Assembly: GCA_025531455.1 (NCBI GenBank)
Contig: JAMYHL010000095.1
Location: forward strand, 1 to 64,000
Source of the DNA: Apiotrichum sp. Y4204
Taxonomy: Eukaryota; Basidiomycota; Tremellomycetes; Trichosporonales; Trichosporonaceae
Length of the DNA stretch: 64,000 nucleotides
Direction of reading: 5' to 3'
The position numbers and the translations under genes were made by a program. The first letter of the stretch is position 1. Every line of letters begins with the position of its first letter. Shown here piece after piece: positions 31,816-43,921 of the stretch. Under the pieces are notes generated by a model, which worked only from the letters and a program-made list of their open reading frames with translations, did no database searches and had not been told where the DNA came from.

Positions 31816-32796
31816 TCATGCTCGGACTCGCCTGCGCTCGCGCTGCGATGCGAGGCCGGCAGCAAGGAGCATGGATTCGCTGGTGGTGCGTGCAAGCGAG
31901 GGCGGCTCGATGGGTTCGGGGGGTGTGGAAGGTGTGCTGTCGAGGTCGTACGGGTGTTGCCGACGACGGAAGCGGCGGACCGACGGCTGCGGCGAGGGGG
32001 CGTGCTGGCGAAGGGCATGGAGTGGCGTGAGCATCTGCGGGGGCATGCTGATGCTGTTCACACTGTTGCGGCGCGAGGTGGCTGGTGGTGTGCGAAGGCG
32101 CTGCCGGCCATATAGACTGATCCAGTCAGATGCGCGGCCGGCCTCGAACGATGCTTCTGAGAAGTGGGAGATTTCCGAAGACGGTGTCGAGGCGCCGTCA
32201 AAATAGGAAGGCGATTGTCCGCTCGCGATCGACCAGCGACGCGAGGGAGTCTCGAGCTCCGTATCTGACCCAAGGTCAAAGTATGACTCTTCTGGAGGCT
32301 GGCGAGAGTTGTTCATCGCCGAATTGGATTGGACAACGTTGACGCTCGGTAGGGGGTTGTCGAGGCTCATGAGTAGCTTGGCGTGGGTGTCAAACGGATC
32401 TTCGTCGTAGCCGTAGTCGGGGTCCTCGAGGCGGGCTTTTGGTGGTGGGGGGAGGGCATTGCGGCCAGCAGCGGCGACGGCCTCGAAGCGGACAGAGAGC
32501 GCACGGCGGAGCTCATGGCTGTATTTCTGGATCTCGGGGGCGGGGATGATGGTGTGTGGACGGCCAGGAGCACTGGGGCTGTCACCAAACGAGCTCCCAG
32601 GGGACCCTGGGGATGCTATCCCGATGCTCACGACACCATCGATGCCTATAGAGGGCACGGACAGGGCAGGGGCAGACAAGGGGGACGAGTGGGGAGAAGT
32701 GGGGGACATGGGGGACGATGGTGATGATGATGAGGGGGACAGTGGTGGTGCTTGCGAGAACGAGTGCGCTCGGTTGTGAGCTCTGCGGGCGAGCAT
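31816..32796 (-). CDS. Ser/Pro-rich hypothetical protein
   Basis: An uninterrupted 326-aa frame. The frame is open 63 bases further upstream but from a TTG; ATG 32796 (MLARRAHNRAHS) is taken as start. The product is Ser/Pro-rich and probably disordered. It has possible short helices around IQKYSHELRRALSVRFEAVA and KLLMSLDNPLPS, acidic tyrosine motifs (EESYFDLGSD, DPDYGYDEDP), and many SP/TP sites that could be phosphorylated. A late motif reads TTSESMLLAAGL. No catalytic domain, leader or membrane helix. The long frame, biased composition and strong third-position GC suggest a real gene. Function is unknown. Confidence 0.6.
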   Translation of the reverse strand: MLARRAHNRAHSFSQAPPLSPSSSSPSSPMSPTSPHSSPLSAPALSVPSIGIDGVVSIGIASPGSPGSSFGDSPSAPGRPHTIIPAPEIQKYSHELRRALSVRFEAVAAAGRNALPPPPKARLEDPDYGYDEDPFDTHAKLLMSLDNPLPSVNVVQSNSAMNNSRQPPEESYFDLGSDTELETPSRRWSIASGQSPSYFDGASTPSSEISHFSEASFEAGRASDWISLYGRQRLRTPPATSRRNSVNSISMPPQMLTPLHALRQHAPSPQPSVRRFRRRQHPYDLDSTPSTPPEPIEPPSLARTTSESMLLAAGLASQRERRRVRA

Positions 32797-34829
32797 TATG
32801 GAGAGGAGTGAGGAGATCAAAGCCGACCGAGATGGCGGAGTGAGGTGTTCATGTGTCAAGAACGAGATTGAAGTGGGAGAGAGAGGGTGTGCGCGATGTG
32901 TGTGTCGGTGATGATGTACTAAGATGTATGTACTCTTCTTGTCTTTGGATCTTTGGGATCTTTGGGATCTTGGGGCGGCGGCGGCGTCGGAAGTGCACCT
33001 TTGTCATATATGTTTCTTGTGCAACGAATGCACAAAAAGAGAATGTGTATCTTTCGACATGCCTCTCTCACTGTTCCTCTGTTCCTCTGCGCGTGTCCCC
33101 GTCCTCACTCTCCTCTTCTGCGCGCGTTCGTTCATATCTGCAGGTACCATGTACAGTAGTAGTAGTACCTGCACTTGTCATTCTCCGTTGTCGCTCTATT
33201 CGATCCTGAATGCGGTCTTTTGTGCGTACTGTCGCTGTATGTGCGCCTTATGCCTGCTATACTGCGACGGCCGCCGCCACCTGATAGCAATAGAAAAATA
33301 ATGATGACGAGCACCCGGAATATCCTCCTTTTTTTTCTCCCTTTTTTTTTCTGTACGTTTCGTTGTTACAAAACCCTCTGGCTATTTCTCCTCTCGTCAG
33401 CCGCGTCGGGGGGAGGTTCTCCTCGCGCGCTGCCTGCTTGATTCCCTCCTAAGAAAGAACCCAAGATCGCAATGAGCACACTAGTCCACTTTAGCCTTGC
33501 TTTCCCCTTCCTGCTGCGTTCCTCTGCTCTAGTGCCCTCACCCCCATAATCGTCTTGGCATGTGTGTCACTGAGTGTGTCAGGGCAAATTGCCCTAAGCT
33601 CGCTGCCACCCCTCTACGGCCCACTACCTGCTTCCCCCCTCGGATTTTGTGCCTGCTCTCATTCCCCCTTTCGCGCTTCCGGCTTGTCCCTTGGCCCTTA
33701 TGCCGGTAACAAGGCCAAGGAACGCGTCTACCCCTCTGTTTGCGGAAAGTCGGCGCAGTATACGCGCAGCTGCAGGTCAAGTACCGCGGGATCCAGCGGC
33801 GCAGCGGTCCCCGCGGGCACCGGGTCATTCACCATGCGATCATGCTGCTGCTGCCGCCGCCGCCGAGCACTTGTCGCAGCTGCACCAGCTTTGCAACTGG
33901 TCATCACCAGCACCATCTCCCCAAGCGCATGTTCACAGATGCAGAGGGCGAACCCACTTTCACTACTCCACATTTCTGCGACAATATGGCACAGGCGTGC
34001 GGCGTGGCGCAGCCAGTGGCGTGCGTGGCGTGCGCTCCCTGCACCTACATGGATGGGAGGCTTGTGGTATGTTCCAGCGCAGGAGCATAGTGCGGCACGC
34101 CCCCCTCCTGTGGCTTTGCTTTCTAGCGTCCTCTTGGATCCAGGAGCCCAAGAGCTCTTGATATGCACATGCACATGCAAGGCGCCACCGCCAGGCCACT
34201 GGGCAATTAGGATGTGTCGGGGTATCGGGGCAATGGCACATGTGACAGGAGAACAGGAGTACAGGATGCATACGGCTGGCTGACTTGTGACTCGGATCCT
34301 CGGACCCCTCTCGGTGTCCAAGCCGACTACTTCTGGCCTTCTGGATTACTTCAATGTCTATTATTATAATTACTCTGCCCAGGGTATGGATATCGCCACT
34401 CCGTCATCGGGGCCGCAGCGTACGCAGTACCCCGGGTGCCTGCTGAGCTGCTGAACGTTTCGGACAATGCTGTCAGACCGTCCCGCAGTGCAGCAGTACT
34501 CACACGCAATCTGCAGGATAAGAAAAGGGGGCCCACGTCATATGCCGCAAGCTCCCGAGTTGCAGTGCACTTGTTACTCCGCCAAAGACGGGCATACACC
34601 CGTTGTCCGAAGCATGCAAGGGCTTACAGTTTTTGCTGGAAAGCAGCGACGACGGATCTAATGGATCTCTGTGAGGCGCGAGACGCATGAAGCTTGCAGC
34701 TTGACAATTTGACGGCGCGGTTGCACGTGCATTCTCGCAAAAGTATTAGCGCCAGTGTTGCAGTGCACTAGGTCTCAACGACCAGTGCTGCGTCCTGCTC
34801 TGCAGACCTGCTGGCTTGTGGCGGTGCGC

Positions 34830-34857
34830 GTCGAGCGTCGAGCGTCGAGCGTCGAGC
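34830..34857. repeat. GTCGAGC heptamer array
   Basis: Four perfect tandem copies of GTCGAGC followed by a degenerate fifth, inside gene-free DNA. Confidence 0.85.
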
Positions 34858-35844
34858 GTCGCGCACCCACTACAAACTGCGAGCTGCAAGTACCCTCTGC
34901 CCTTTCTCCGTGTCCCGTGCAGGGAAAGGGCCCCGGATCCGCGCGTCGCGCTCCATCCTCAATTGTCCCCTACGCCCCTGCCGCGTCTTATTTCCCTGTT
35001 TCCGCAACTCCCCGCCGCGCACCGCGCATCTCTTGGATCTTGGCTTTTGCTGCATGGCGTCTCGGCACGCTCGGCACAAGCGTCCAACAGCCCGACACGG
35101 AGATACGAAGGCACGGACGTTTGCCCGTCAGGTGCCTTCAACGTCCGGAACGATGCATACTTCGTCTGTGGCCCGTGGCGCCCTTACGGCCCTTTGCGCT
35201 CTCCAGGTCCGCCTCTTGGCCCTCATCCCTTGGCGGCAAATGAAGAAGACGACGAGCTTTGAGCCTTGGACCGCCGCCCTGCAGCAGCCGACGCGTCATG
35301 CCGTTCTCCATGGTCCCATCGACCCCATCTCGGCCTCTTACAGTACGTCGATGTCCATCGTTCCATCGGGCATCGATACATTACCTGCCTCGCGCATCCG
35401 ACTCCATGACACCATCGGCGCATCTGCTGACCCTGCAGCACGCCCCCGGGCCCATGTCCGGGACAGGCACGCTCGCCGAATCTTGAAGCAGGATGGTTGC
35501 CAGGATTGGTGCAGGAAACAGCACATGCAGCACACACAAGCGCAAACTGGAAAGCTTGATGCCAAGGAAAATTTCGTTTCTGATCTGAAGTGTTCTTTAG
35601 CTCGGGATACTGGGGTACTGGGATCTCATCTGGGTACTAGCAGAGGTGGGGCGGAATGTCACGCTAAACGACTCCCCCTACGCGCAGCGTTGGCGCCGAC
35701 AGGAGTAAGGGATAGTTAGGAATAGGAATCGATCGGATTCGAGCGAGTGCTTTTCTGAAACTGTAAGTACAGTATAAGCGCAGAAGTGGACGATGACCCA
35801 CCTGCGCACGTTTGGACGCAGATTTTGGGAATCGCATAAACGAG

Positions 35845-35872
35845 TCAGAGATCAGAGATCAGAGATCAGAGA
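35845..35872. repeat. TCAGAGA heptamer array
   Basis: Four perfect tandem copies of TCAGAGA in gene-free DNA. Confidence 0.85.
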
Positions 35873-38800
35873 GCCAGAACCACAGAGCACAGAGAGTGAC
35901 ACCCGCTCCTTCAGCTCGGTGAGAATTGTCAGGATTGTCAAGTTGATCAGGATTGCCAGGATCGATCAGGACCAGACTAGGAAGCAGCATCCACCTCCGG
36001 GGCGCAAGGGCGCAGGGGCGCAGGATCTTCAAGAGCAAGGGGACGAGGATCAGGCCAGGATCGGCACGGCTGTGCACGTTTGGGGTGTGGTTATGAGGGG
36101 CATTCCTTGCATCTTGGCTCTTGGCAAACGCTGATCAGCGCCAGCTGCGCAGTATGAGCAGCCACTTGCGACTCTTCTTTCCTGCTGATCCTGCCGAGCC
36201 CTGTGCCGACAGTCTGACGAGTTTGAGAGATCCACGGATCCACGGGCAGGGCAGGGATCATGCGTACTTTGCAGTGCACTAGCTGCGGCCGCATCAACCC
36301 ACATTGCATTGTCTCCGGCACAGTCTCACCATTTCCGACAGTACACTGTAGCCGGGAGAATACATGATACATGAGACACCCTGCGCCGCATTTCGTGCGC
36401 CGCTCTCACGGACAGGCGCGCAATCCCTGGTGAAGTGTCGCGGAGCCGGGCAGAAAGTTGCCGACGCGACGTGGAGTCGGAAAGTGAACAAGATTGCGTA
36501 CTGTGCGGTCCACACGTACCCAACACACAATAGTGGCATAATAACCTCCAAACTGGTTCCCAGCTTTCAGGTAACAGCCCTTCCCCACTTCGCCCACAGT
36601 ACGTGTCTGAGATCGCGCAGCAGTTTGAGGCAGAGACGGGCAATTTTGTACTGTCAGAATGCCGAGACGGCTGGACGACTCCTCCGTCTCCTCCGTCCTA
36701 AGTAAGCGATGCTAGCATTGAGACGAAAGAAGGTCTGGACATTTACTCATGTCCTTACTCGACGCCAACGTCCAGCGTTCGTCGAGCCATCGTTCATCAT
36801 GCATCAACCATCGGCCATGGCGCTGAGCCCTGTGGCCGCGGCCGTCCGGCCACTTGAGCCAGAGTGTGGCGCGATCCCATGGCGCATCCGCCACACGCCT
36901 AGTCAGCCTCCCACTGGAACTGGAATAAACTGGCCTGGGCTAGAAGAGGCTGAAGACGCGAGTTCGAGACAGATCTCGCCCCGTTGCCGGGACGCTCACC
37001 ACTCACGGGCCGACGGGCCGCCCCCGACAAAGCGAATGTCGCGAAGCTGGCTATTGACTGGAGTCTCGACCCACTGCGGCCACGATCCTTCAAGGTTCAA
37101 ACCGCATCCGAGCGTAACTCGTGCCTCTTTGGATCTTTGGTGCAAACAACAATGCCAGCGGTCAACACACGATGCAAGGACAAGGGCGGAGAATGCTCAA
37201 TTGCGCACGTCCTCAATTGTTCATGGTCATGCCGCAGGTTTCAGATCAGCCATCGTGGTTGCTGGATTGCTGAATGCCGGTCTCGGCAAGGGGCGATCAA
37301 GCCACTTATTGCCCGCTCGCCACTCATCCTTGCCCGCTTTTGCTCACGCCCGCCATCAACCCGATGCAGGCCATGGCGTAGTGCCAACGCGTTCTCTCCG
37401 ATGTCCGCAGCAGATATCGCAGTCGCGTCCATGGACACTCGCCGTCCACATTAAGTCTTCCTGAGTCAACCTGCGATAGCCCCAGATGCGCAGACGATAG
37501 AGAGGAACGCGGCATGCTCCGCTGCCTGCAGACTGGTGGCCAGTAGCCCAGCTTCCTAGCCAGGAGGCTGAACCCACTTGCCCACTGAGTCGCACTCCGG
37601 CAACGACGCGTCCGTCCCGCTCAAAATCTAAAATGAGTTAACCTAACGCTAGCTGTGGGGAAAGTAGATGTTCCGGACGCGATTCCCGTGGGGCACCGGG
37701 TCATGACACGACAGCTAATCCAACCGGAGTTGCCGTCGTAATCGTACAAAGTGGGCAGCACAACGCCACAGCGCACCACAGTAGACGCCCCGGAATGCGT
37801 ACATGCGCGTACATGTGACCGACATGGCAGCCATGTCGGACCAAGCTCGAGTCGTTGTGATTAGTAATAAATGGAATGCATTCCAGCCGAGTTTGTCGCA
37901 CGACTACGTCTACGAGCACGCTGTGTTGATGGTGGTCACCGCGTGAGTCGCGGTCCCCGGAGTCGCCGATCGGCACCGCGCCGCGGCAGCTTCCACGCGA
38001 TCGCCGAGACCAATCGAGCCACCGCCGGGCCCGGCAGCCACGTCGCCACATTAACATACCTTGCATCGCGTAAATCGCGGACGCCGATGTGGTCGTGCGC
38101 GGGTCGCCTCTGCCACATCAGCACGAAAGTGTTGGCCTTCAGCAGCTAGGCTTCTGGACGTACGTGCCCCTGCTCCATCATGTGAGCAGGTGAAACACCT
38201 TGCTGTGGCCACTGTGCTACGTATGCGTTTAACCTCGAGCCTGCTGAAGGTCGAGGGCGTTGGTAGGCATGACTCCACACTCTTGTTGTAATGGCCAGAA
38301 GGGGCGACTGTAGCGCGAGGTACCTGTCTCGTACCGTGGCCCAACCGATGAGTATCAGGCAGTTATGAAGAAACTCGAGCACAAAGGACTCGCAAACTCA
38401 TGCAGGACATAATCAACGAGGAACATTGCTTGGATCTGAGGAAGTAGTAGGTGGGAAGGCGACCGCGGTCAATGCTACTGCTCAATCCCCGTCGAGCTGC
38501 TACAGAGCTCATCCTTCTACGTTCTTGCTCTGTTCCCAGAGGTGTCCTGCGGATGCAAAGCTTGTGCGAACCGGAAACGGAATAGGATGTACCAACATTT
38601 GGCGTAGACGACGGTGTCGCGGTAGGATGATCGTCGCTGAACAGTGACGAACCAGTGGTGGGAATGCAGCCTCACGGTCAGACAGACCAGGCCCGAGGTC
38701 CGAGGTCCACGCCACGGACCCAACGTTAACTGTATCTGGGCGCCAGTCTGGAAACGGCGTTATGGTCGCCCAGGATGAAGGGAGAATGTCGGATACAAAC

Positions 38801-40749
38801 GTACATCTGTTCGCTGATGAGCACACAGTGAAGTGATTCCCAGCTGCTGAGGGGGTGGTTCCGTAGTACCGTGGCGTCCTTATCCCTGATCCGACATGAG
38901 TCCCGCTACTACAGTACAGTTACAACCTTCCACTCTGTTGATGATGGGACACCCCGAGCGCTCGACCCACCCCCGAGGGCACGTGCGAGGCGGGTAGCAC
39001 ATCAACTTACACTGCGGCTCCACAACGCTCTGGATCTGGAACACGCCTGCGCACTCCAGCGCCACCGTGCATTCCGAACAGCACCCGCCAGCGTGTTACG
39101 AGTTGTCATCAGCGACGTACCACAGACCCACTTCGTGTCGGCGACTTGTAGAGTTTGGGTGCAGGAGTGTCTGTGGTCGTTGGGCACAGTGGGGCGTCAC
39201 GCACGCACGCACGCACTCGCGATCGACAATTCCGCGACTGAAGCACATGTGCGCATGTTCTGTACTGATCATGTGCGCAGATGATCTTACACGGGACGAT
39301 AAGATAACCTTAAAGCTACGGGGGTATTCAACTAACACCTCACTGCTAACCCCACTTCTCCATCATCCGCACCTCTACCCCCCGATCACAGCCTTCAGGA
39401 TATCCAGGATCAGGATCAGGAGTAGGAGCCCCAGGATGCGATGTGCTCGTATGTCTGAGAGCATGGGTTTTTGAACATCGACATGTATCACATGGGCAGG
39501 TGCATGAGCACTCTAGGGCGGAGGCCCAACCAGCCGTGTTGGTTTCGAGTTCCAATCAGCCCCTGCACCCCGGTATCCCGTGCCAGGTACTTTGTGGCCC
39601 ATATCTGTTGCCTAGCATTTGCGCATGTACAGTACTATAAGCTCCGTTTCCTTCACCCTGCACCCTGCGCGATAATGTCCCCCGCCCTCTCCCTTGATCT
39701 CATCGGTCCCGCGCGATTATTCGTGGCACATCGGTTCGGCCAGCTCGGAGACAAATGGGGATATCGGGAACGGATCGTGAATGGATACCTGGAGCGCAGG
39801 TTTCGGGGTGGCAGATCGGAGTCGCGGAACAACTCATTTCAAGCACACAATCGTCATTAGGGCTTTAAGGGTCAATCCCCGGGGGTTTTATCGGGCCCGG
39901 TCATGAAAGTAAGCATGCTATGATTGCTTCATCCGGAAAACGCTGTGCAATGGAGAACAGGAAAGGCAGGAAAAGCGATCGTGCATCCCTCGAGTAGCCA
40001 CGACTCCTATCGCGCGATCATTCAGCGTCAAAAGTGCGCCACCAATGGAGCACCACATGGAAAACTTTCCGCAGGATCCCCCCCCCCCCGGAATGGCACA
40101 TCTGGGGTTGGCAGTCGGACTCCATTGCTGAAAACCTGAGTCGGAGAGGGATTGGAACTAAACTCGAGAGGGGCTACTCTCGATGGTTTGGATATGCGAC
40201 ACCTTCAATCCCAGGATAAGGAAAGGGGCAGATACCTCACGATCACATGAACGCTTCACCAGGGGATGATCCACCCCGGGCATGGCGACGCCAAACCCCC
40301 CTACCTTCGCCCCGTCCCCCCTTTTGGAAGCGCAGGGATCAGCTGCGAGATTGAAGTCAGGCAAAGCTTTGCCAATGATCGTCCGCACGGCAGGCCTTGA
40401 TTGAATCCGTCCTCTTGGCGTTGAGCATCGCACCTTGATTTCGCAATGATCCTGTGAGACGCGAGACGCTCGATGCGAATTTACCTGGAGGGCAACCCCT
40501 AAAATGGGAAGCCAAAGAAGCCAGTGGACCGCATGTGGTGCGAACCCGAATGGACAGCATGGAAAAATCTAAGAGCTTCCGTTCAAGCACAGCCCTTTTT
40601 CGTTAGTGTGTCCCCGTTAGCAGCTGTGTGATGAGTCACTGTGTCGACATGTCTCCTTCCTCATGACAGCTCATTGCTTCAGCAGCTGACCGCGACTGAC
40701 AAGCTACAAACCACTTCATACTGCCTACTGACAATTGCTTAACAGTCGC

Positions 40750-42256
40750 CTAGATCAGCTCGCCATTCTCGTTGAGACGGTTGTAGCTGTTAGGGAGCTT
40801 GGGCTTGTTGTCAAGAATGCCGTTGATCTTGGCGACGAGAGCGGCGTCCTCCGACAGCTTCTTGTACACGTCAAGCGCCTTGATGTTCTCCTTGAGCTGT
40901 TCCGGCTTGGTTGCTCCGAGCTGCAGGTGAGCGAGTGCCCCAGGCTAACTGAAACACTGAGTACTCACAATACAGGTGGACACGTTCTTGTTCAGAAGCG
41001 TCCACGCGAGCGCGAGGTTGGTCATGCTCGCGCCGATGCTCTCGGCGACCTTTGTGAGCTCGCGAACCTTGGCGATCTTGGCCTTGCCCTCGTCGCTCTG
41101 CAGTGCCTTGACGGTATCACTGAAGAAGGCCTTGTTGGTCGCAAAGCGCGAGTCCTCGGGAATGCCTGATGTGAGCTATACGTCCTTCAACGTCCTAGAT
41201 ATAGTCCATACTCACCGTCATTGTACTTGCCGGTCAGCATACCCGAGTCGAGCGGGGACCAGATGGTGCTGCCGAGGCCCTCGCGCTTGAAGAGGTCGGC
41301 GTACTCGACCTCGAAGCGCTCACGGTGCAGCATCGAGTAGTGCGGCTGCTCGGCGGTCGGGCCGACCATGTTGAGCCGGCGCGCAATCTCTTTGGCCTGC
41401 TGGATCTGGCCGGCAGACCACTCAGACGTGCCCCAGTAGAAGGCCTTGTTGTCTGTGTGTTAATACTGGAATAAGGCTACCATACTCACTGTCGATCAGC
41501 CAGTTGAACGCGCGAACAATCTCCTCCATGGGGGCGGTGACGTCGCAGCGATGGGCGAATATAATGTCGACTGAAGGTTAGAACTTGCGCAACACTCTCA
41601 GCTTTAGAGCCGCTGCCTGCGCTCGATACTCACCGTAGTCGAGACCGAGACGCTCGAGGGAAGCCTGTGCGCCCTCGATAATGTGCTTGCGCGAGAGACC
41701 ACGGGTGTTCTGCGTCTCCTTGCGACCGGTGCCGAAGAAGACCTTGGTCGTGACAATAATGTCGCGCCTGTCCCAGCCGAGCTCCTTGATCACGCGGCCC
41801 ATCTCGAGCTCCGAGTTGCCGTTCGAGTAGACTTCGGCGTTCTGCAGAGTCAGCGAGATCCCGCAGTACATCCATCCCCACTACGCCGTGCAACTCACGT
41901 CAAACATGTTGATGCCGAGGTCGAAGGCGGTCTGCATGAGCTCGCGCACAATGTCGCCCTTCTGGGTACCGCCGACGCTGCCATCAGTTTCTGGTCCAAA
42001 CAGATCGACGATCCATGAATCCATCCCATCAACCCTGACGGAATCACGGCTAGACTGCCCAATAGCGCCTGCGCCCCTTGACACACTCACGTCAGCCACC
42101 CGCCGTAGGAGAACACGGGCACACGCTGGGGGGGGTCAGCTCAATCGTCTTCTGGCACGCACGAGGCCCGAGTCACCGAGGTTGCGGTACTGCCGTTAGT
42201 GATGCTACAAATCTCGCACATACGATCATGTTCTTGGGCTCAAAAGCGACAGTCAT
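40750..42256 (-). CDS. aldo-keto reductase, K+ channel beta-subunit-like
   Basis: NADPH-dependent aldo-keto reductase of the KCNAB/YghZ-like group, 355 aa from nine exons (42224-42256, 42163-42189, 42091-42125, 41899-41977, 41634-41841, 41490-41570, 41216-41452, 40969-41165, 40750-40920). The catalytic tetrad is intact: Asp58 (NMFD), Tyr63 (AEVY), Lys91 (VTTKVFFG) and His134 (IIFAHRCD). Further marks are YRNLGDSGL at the start, [38 protein letters not shown] and the late [12 protein letters not shown] cofactor loop. All exon phases close, including three tiny first exons. It probably reduces reactive aldehydes or ketones, or an aryl alcohol-type substrate, in the cytosol. Specific substrate is unknown. 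ATTTATAC lies about 65-75 bp upstream on the minus strand. Confidence 0.93.
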
Positions 42257-43921
42257 TTTGATGGATGTGTCTGGGGGTTTTGGAGTGTGGGGAGTGATGT
42301 CGGACGAGAATGCTACGGCTGTGGGTATAAATACTCTAATGGCTGTAGGTCCTGTTGACATGCACCTCGTTTACGCGCTACAGATTATGCGTTCATAGCT
42401 TGGTAGCCTCAGTGCTGGTGCTGCGCTGGCCGCAAAGTTGGGGGCAGTGGGACCCATATGGCGCAACAATGACGGTATGACGGTATTGGCCGGTGGAGGG
42501 TCGGTGGAGGCCGGTGGAGCAGGATGCACTATACTATATAAAGTCGGAGCCGGACAAGGTCTGTTTGTGGCCCCCAGACCAACCACCAAGACGAACTCAC
42601 GACTCGACGCGACCGACATGCATGCTGAGCGCGCGGCCCATTCACTGCACTATCAGCTCGGCTCCTGGACTTGCTGGTGAATCGCGTTCAAGCGACTCCA
42701 AACGACCAGTGGCATGAGGCTAGCTTATCAAGCCGACAGTGGAGGTGGTGGAGGGCTGGTGGTGACTGACTGACACAGAAGTAGTTCCCATCGTTGTACA
42801 TGCGTAAACAGAGGATGATCTTGCAGGCTCACAAGGCGTTGCCCCGCACGATGTTTCTGCTCCTCGTCGCGTCTTCACCAAACGTTTTGCCATGCCAAAC
42901 GTCTTAGACGGCCGGAGCTCGCATAGGCCGGGCAGTTGAACATCACTGTGTGCGCGGTAAGGGTCGCCATATAGGCCATACAGGCCATATACATGACCGA
43001 CGGTCACTTTATATTCAGGGAGACATTGAAAATATAGAAGATGGCTCATGACCTCATGGGTCCTCCTGGAGCATCAGCGCTTCAGAGGTACATCTGATCG
43101 CGTGAGGAGCACATGCGAGCGTGCGCTAGCAATGTGTGTTCGCAGATCGCGAGATCGGAGATGGACCATTGCGACTTGGTCGAGTAGATCTCGGAAGGTA
43201 GTACCAGATAGTGGTTGTGAGCGACCATGCTTGCGGCACGCGGTGGGCCCATCCATCCCCAATAGTCCACGGCTCTGTTAGGACGACTTGAATGCAGCTA
43301 TCAAATCGCCGGCCGGTTACCTGATGGCTCGGCATGGGCAAGACATGAGGCCCGCGTGAAGGTCGGTCGCTTGCCTAGGGGCCAAGGTGGAGTTGTGTAG
43401 ATTAATCATGTGGGGTTTTAAAGTTGACAGAGCCCCTGCTGCGCGCCAGGCCATGAGCGTACAGAGTGGAGCGTTTCAGAACGGACACTGGTGACCATCT
43501 CCGGCAAGCAGTTAGGTATATGCAAAGCCACGATGATGGCCGACGGGGGAGACGGTGGTGGCAGCAGGCAGTGGGGGCGCGAGGGCCTCACTGTGAGTCG
43601 TCGTCACTGGCTGGGGCGTGGACGGGGATGTCACCAGCTCACCGGCGCCCACCCCGGCGATATCCAGGAGCTTTGGGATCGAGGACGGTCTTCGGCGATG
43701 AGCGACTTTTGAGTGCGGTCCGGCTAAACCCCACCGGCCACCGTCACCGGTCAGGCTCCTGTGCCCCACACAACCAATGTGGAAATCCCATCTCACATAG
43801 CGATTGCCGGTCAGCCGACATCTTACATGGGTGCTACATAACTCTACGATTCGGGACCACCAGTTTCTACTTCCCATTCACACATCCTCCCACACTGTCC
43901 ACCCCCACTCACACACTCAAC
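42257..43921. other. intergenic with a TATA box and CGGTGGAG triplet
   Basis: About 1.66 kb between the divergent AKR and SDR genes. Three copies of CGGTGGAG at 42491-42498, 42502-42509 and 42512-42519 precede TATATAAA at 42535-42542. No protein gene follows on the plus strand. Frames at 43.0-43.9 kb fuse in frame to the SDR but contain no conserved sequence. Confidence 0.5.
42491..42542 (+). promoter_or_regulatory. phased CGGTGGAG repeats plus TATA box
   Basis: Three direct CGGTGGAG octamers with starts 11 and 10 bp apart, about one helical turn, end 15 bp before TATATAAA. This is promoter-like, yet the nearest genes start 279 bp to the left on minus (AKR) and about 1.4 kb to the right on plus (SDR). 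Confidence 0.45.

Larger units (their letters stand above)
32797..40749. other. 8-kb block without a convincing gene
   Basis: The longest gene-free stretch in the window. Frames up to 269 codons exist (33555-34283, 34910-35719, 36709-37464), but they overlap others of similar length on both strands. Their compositions are unnatural (Cys/Arg/Pro/Ser-rich), with no family match and no splice logic. I see no reverse transcriptase, integrase, transposase, LTR or tRNA. Small features are heptamer arrays at 34830-34857 and 35845-35872, a CACGCACGCACG run near 39200, a homopolymer of about ten C near 40079-40089, and several TGCAGTGCAC and GTACAGTA strings. Confidence 0.55.

Noticed and set aside
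33555..34321. three overlapping long frames on both strands
   Set aside because: Cys/Arg/Pro-rich products, mutually overlapping, no homology or splice pattern; GC-rich non-coding DNA yields such frames by chance.
37060..37120. TGGCTATTGACTGG plus GGTTCAAACC, possible tRNA
   Set aside because: A- and B-box-like words are present but the acceptor and anticodon arms do not pair.
36709..37464. 251-codon plus-strand frame
   Set aside because: Composition is like random GC-rich translation and an overlapping frame of similar quality exists; no family seen.
43466..43921. in-frame N-terminal extension of the SDR
   Set aside because: The extension has no conserved sequence and the classical SDR fold begins properly at MPKDAAPEV.
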